Source: Gemmatimonadota bacterium (GTDB lineage Bacteria; Gemmatimonadota; Gemmatimonadetes; Gemmatimonadales; Gemmatimonadaceae). From it: a DNA stretch of 7,058 nt. Where the stretch lies: contig QHUV01000361.1 of assembly GCA_003222065.1 (NCBI GenBank), positions 1 through 7,058 of the forward strand. The letters are read 5' to 3'. Each line of letters begins with the position of its first letter. Positions within the stretch are counted from its first letter, which is position 1. Position numbers and translations under genes: made by a program. Below, piece after piece: positions 5,343 to 7,058 of this stretch. The notes under the pieces were generated by a model. It was not told where the DNA came from and made no database searches. It worked only from the letters and a program-made list of their open reading frames with translations.

Positions 5343-6867
5343 CTACGTCGTTGCGCGGCGACTTCGCAGCGGTGCCGGCGCAGGAGTCGGACCAGCCTTC
5401 ATTCGCTCTCGCGTCAATAGCAATTGCTGGGGCAAGGCGGCGATGTTCTGCACCGCATAGTAGAGGTTCAAGCCCGACGCAAAATTGAGCAGCACCATCG
5501 TCATCACCGCGGGCATCATGTAGCTCATCATCTTCGTCTGCGGATTCGGCGGCGCCGCGCGCATACCGATCCACGATAACGCGAGCATCGAAATGCCCAT
5601 GAATATCGGCATGATGTAGTACGGATCGCGCAGCGATAGATCGGGCAACCAGAGGAAGTGCACACCCCGGAACTCGATGGTATTTTGGAAAACGAAGAAC
5701 AGCGCGAACAGCACCGGCATCGGCAGGAGCATGGGGAGACATCCCATGATGGGGCTGAACGGACTCATGCCGTGTTGCTGGTAAAGCTTGACGAGCGCTT
5801 CGCGTTGTTTCTCCGGGTCTTCCTTGTACCGCTTCTGCGTTTCGGCCAGTTCCGGCTGGATGCGTTGCATCTTGAGACTGGAGCGCATCGCGCTCTGGTT
5901 CAGGGGCCAGAGCAAAAGGCGCACGGCGATACCGAAGATGATCAGCACCCAACCGTACGACACATTGAGGGTCTGCCGGATCCAGAGCAGAACGCGCATG
6001 CAGATCGTCGCGAACGGTTGAACGCCCGGGATCCAGCCACCGTACGGATTGACGTTCTCCAGGTCGTTCCCAATTGACCGCAATTGGGTCCACGACTGCG
6101 GTCCCGTGTAGAGATCGAGTGCGAATCGTCCGTCCCGGATTGGCTGCACGGCCGTCGCGGTGGCGAGCGGCGCCGTTCTTTCCACGCGCGGACCGCCCTG
6201 CAGTGTCCGCCTCCTGCGAGCGGATCGTCGGTGGAAGATCGATCAGCAATTGCGCCGGCGCCGGGCCGCCGGCGCTACCCACTTGGCCGGTGACGTGCGC
6301 CAGATAACCCTCATTAGCAAACTGATAACGAAGCGTGATCGGCGGTGAGCCGCTCATGAACGTCACGCCGTCCGGGCTTCGCGCCACGCGAAATGGAATG
6401 GTGTCGAGTGACAGCGTGTCGCCGCCCCGGACAATGCGATACCGGAGAAGCGGAGCCATCGAGCTCGCCGCTGGCGATACGGGACCGGCGGCTAGCGTCG
6501 CGCGCGGCGGGGCCGTAGCGCGCGTCCGGAGATCGGGATAGGCTGAAAGGACGACGGCCGCCGGCGCGGCGCCGGCTGTGGTGAACATGTACCGCGTCTT
6601 CTGATATTCTACGCTCGCGGTGTCAGCACGGACGCGTGCGACGCCTGCTGTAGTGGCGATCGGGGCAGCCACCGGCGCGGGCACAGGCGCGAGTGCCGGC
6701 GGCGCCGAGGCCGCGCTCGCCGTAGCGCCGACTCGCGGGCCTGCGGCGACGGTATCGCCCTGCGTGGAGGGTACAGCGCGCCGTCCGCCAAATCCTCGAA
6801 ACAACATCGGCGTGAGCACGATGACGATCGCGGTGAGAAAAAGCGCCAGGAACGTTCGTCTATCCAT
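5343..6867 (-). pseudogene. yidC: Membrane protein insertase YidC, internally deleted and frameshifted
   Basis: YidC inserts and folds inner-membrane proteins, alone or with SecYEG. The N-terminal fragment starts at ATG 6867 with MDRRTFLALFLTAIVIV (TM1), then an Ala/Pro-rich linker and part of the periplasmic P1 domain, ending near LLIDLPPTIRSQEADTA (about residue 221). At about 6198-6208 the frame changes. The C-terminal fragment begins near GGPRVERTAPLATATAV and runs to the TAG at 5343-5345. It keeps DLYTGPQSW, NVNPYGGW, the groove arginine in GIAVRLLLWPL, NQSAMRSSLKMQRIQPEL, GCLPMLLPMPVLFALFF and NFASGLNLYYAVQNIAALPQQ, plus a short basic tail. The two parts total about 508 residues. The usual mid-P1 segment containing the W-V-x-x-x-x-KYF motif is absent, which I estimate as about 60-70 residues. 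A single polypeptide cannot be read as the sequence stands. Confidence 0.9.
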
Positions 6868-6892
6868 GCGGGCGAGTGCCTCTTTTCAACGG

Positions 6893-7057
6893 CTACGGGA
6901 CAGGATCATACCCGCCCGGGCGGAATGGGTGACACCGCGCGATGCGCCGAACCGCCAGCCAAGCACCGCGCGCCGCGCCATGCTTTTCGATCGCCTCGAT
7001 CGCGTACGCGGAGCAACTCGGAAAATAACGACAGGACGAGGGCAGAAGCTGGCCCAG
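6893..7057 (-). CDS. yidD: Membrane protein insertion efficiency factor YidD, 5' truncated
   Basis: The last 54 codons of yidD; the start is beyond the right edge. The family signature is clear: [19 protein letters not shown] near the start of the visible part, then [18 protein letters not shown] before TAG (6893-6895). Full YidD proteins are about 70-90 residues, so roughly 15-30 residues are missing. YidD is a small amphipathic protein at the inner face of the membrane that assists YidC-dependent insertion. It lies 25 bp upstream of yidC in the same direction, the normal rpmH-rnpA-yidD-yidC order. rnpA is expected just past the edge. Confidence 0.93.
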   Translation of the reverse strand: MGQLLPSSCRYFPSCSAYAIEAIEKHGAARGAWLAVRRIARCHPFRPGGYDPVP

Positions 7058-7058
7058 G

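Noticed and set aside
5254..6195. Continuation of the yidC N-terminal frame to 5254, giving a 537-residue product
   Set aside because: After the junction this frame encodes Arg/Ala/His-rich sequence with no membrane segments. The true YidC C-terminal domain is in the adjacent frame.
6198..6203. PstI site (CTGCAG) exactly at the yidC junction as a sign of a cloning artefact
   Set aside because: CTGCAG also occurs at several other points (for example near 1379, 1671, 1802 and 3157), so its presence here is not informative.
6190..6215. Programmed ribosomal frameshifting in yidC
   Set aside because: There is no slippery heptamer or downstream pseudoknot, and a frameshift alone would not restore the missing periplasmic segment.
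6250..6276. GC-rich inverted repeat GCGCCGGCG...CGCCGGCGC
   Set aside because: It lies within coding sequence for a Gly/Ala/Pro-rich part of YidC, lacks a T-tract and is expected from codon composition.
1..7058. CRISPR array, tRNA/rRNA gene, transposase or attachment site
   Set aside because: No regularly spaced repeats, cloverleaf-like sequence, transposase motif or terminal inverted repeats were seen on either strand.

Overview
The window reads as a stretch of chromosome from a GC-rich bacterium. The gene order yidD-yidC-(hydrolase)-mnmE, the kind of YidC C-terminal domain, and several small accessory genes would fit Gemmatimonadota. That placement is an inference from general resemblance and was not tested by any search. 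Nothing here looks like a phage, plasmid, transposon, CRISPR array or defence island. It is mostly housekeeping sequence whose real interest lies in several damaged genes.

Layout. Positions 1-390 hold two minus-strand genes running off the left edge: a beta-CASP-type metallo-beta-lactamase-fold gene (cut by the edge and frameshifted) and, just upstream of it, a 58-residue DUF4177-like protein. Only 27 bp away, upp (uracil phosphoribosyltransferase) starts in the opposite direction and runs to 1065. A strong hairpin terminator, preceded by a perfect tandem repeat, separates upp from a convergent minus-strand DUF2225 zinc-ribbon gene (1178-1831). A 254-bp gene-free region (1832-2085) then separates DUF2225 from a divergent plus-strand pair: a frameshifted HExxH metallopeptidase (2086-2798) and an overlapping 66-residue hypothetical (2791-2991).

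Positions 3001-7058 form one minus-strand operon, read right to left: yidD (5' end outside the window), yidC, a UlaG/NAPE-PLD-like MBL-fold hydrolase, and mnmE. YidD and YidC act together in membrane protein insertion, and MnmE acts in tRNA wobble-uridine modification. This is the usual neighbourhood beside rpmH-rnpA in bacteria, with the MBL hydrolase as an extra member translationally coupled to mnmE by an ATGA overlap.

Three genes are broken in reading frame: the beta-CASP gene, the HExxH peptidase and yidC. In yidC the frame change coincides with what looks like loss of roughly 60-70 residues of the periplasmic domain. yidC is normally essential, so either the assembly is wrong at these points or a second intact copy exists. 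That question should be settled before any biology is read into the lesions. A second, subtler signal is the octamer GCCTAACG, which occurs three times inside the operon and accounts for every CCTAA or TTAGG in the window.
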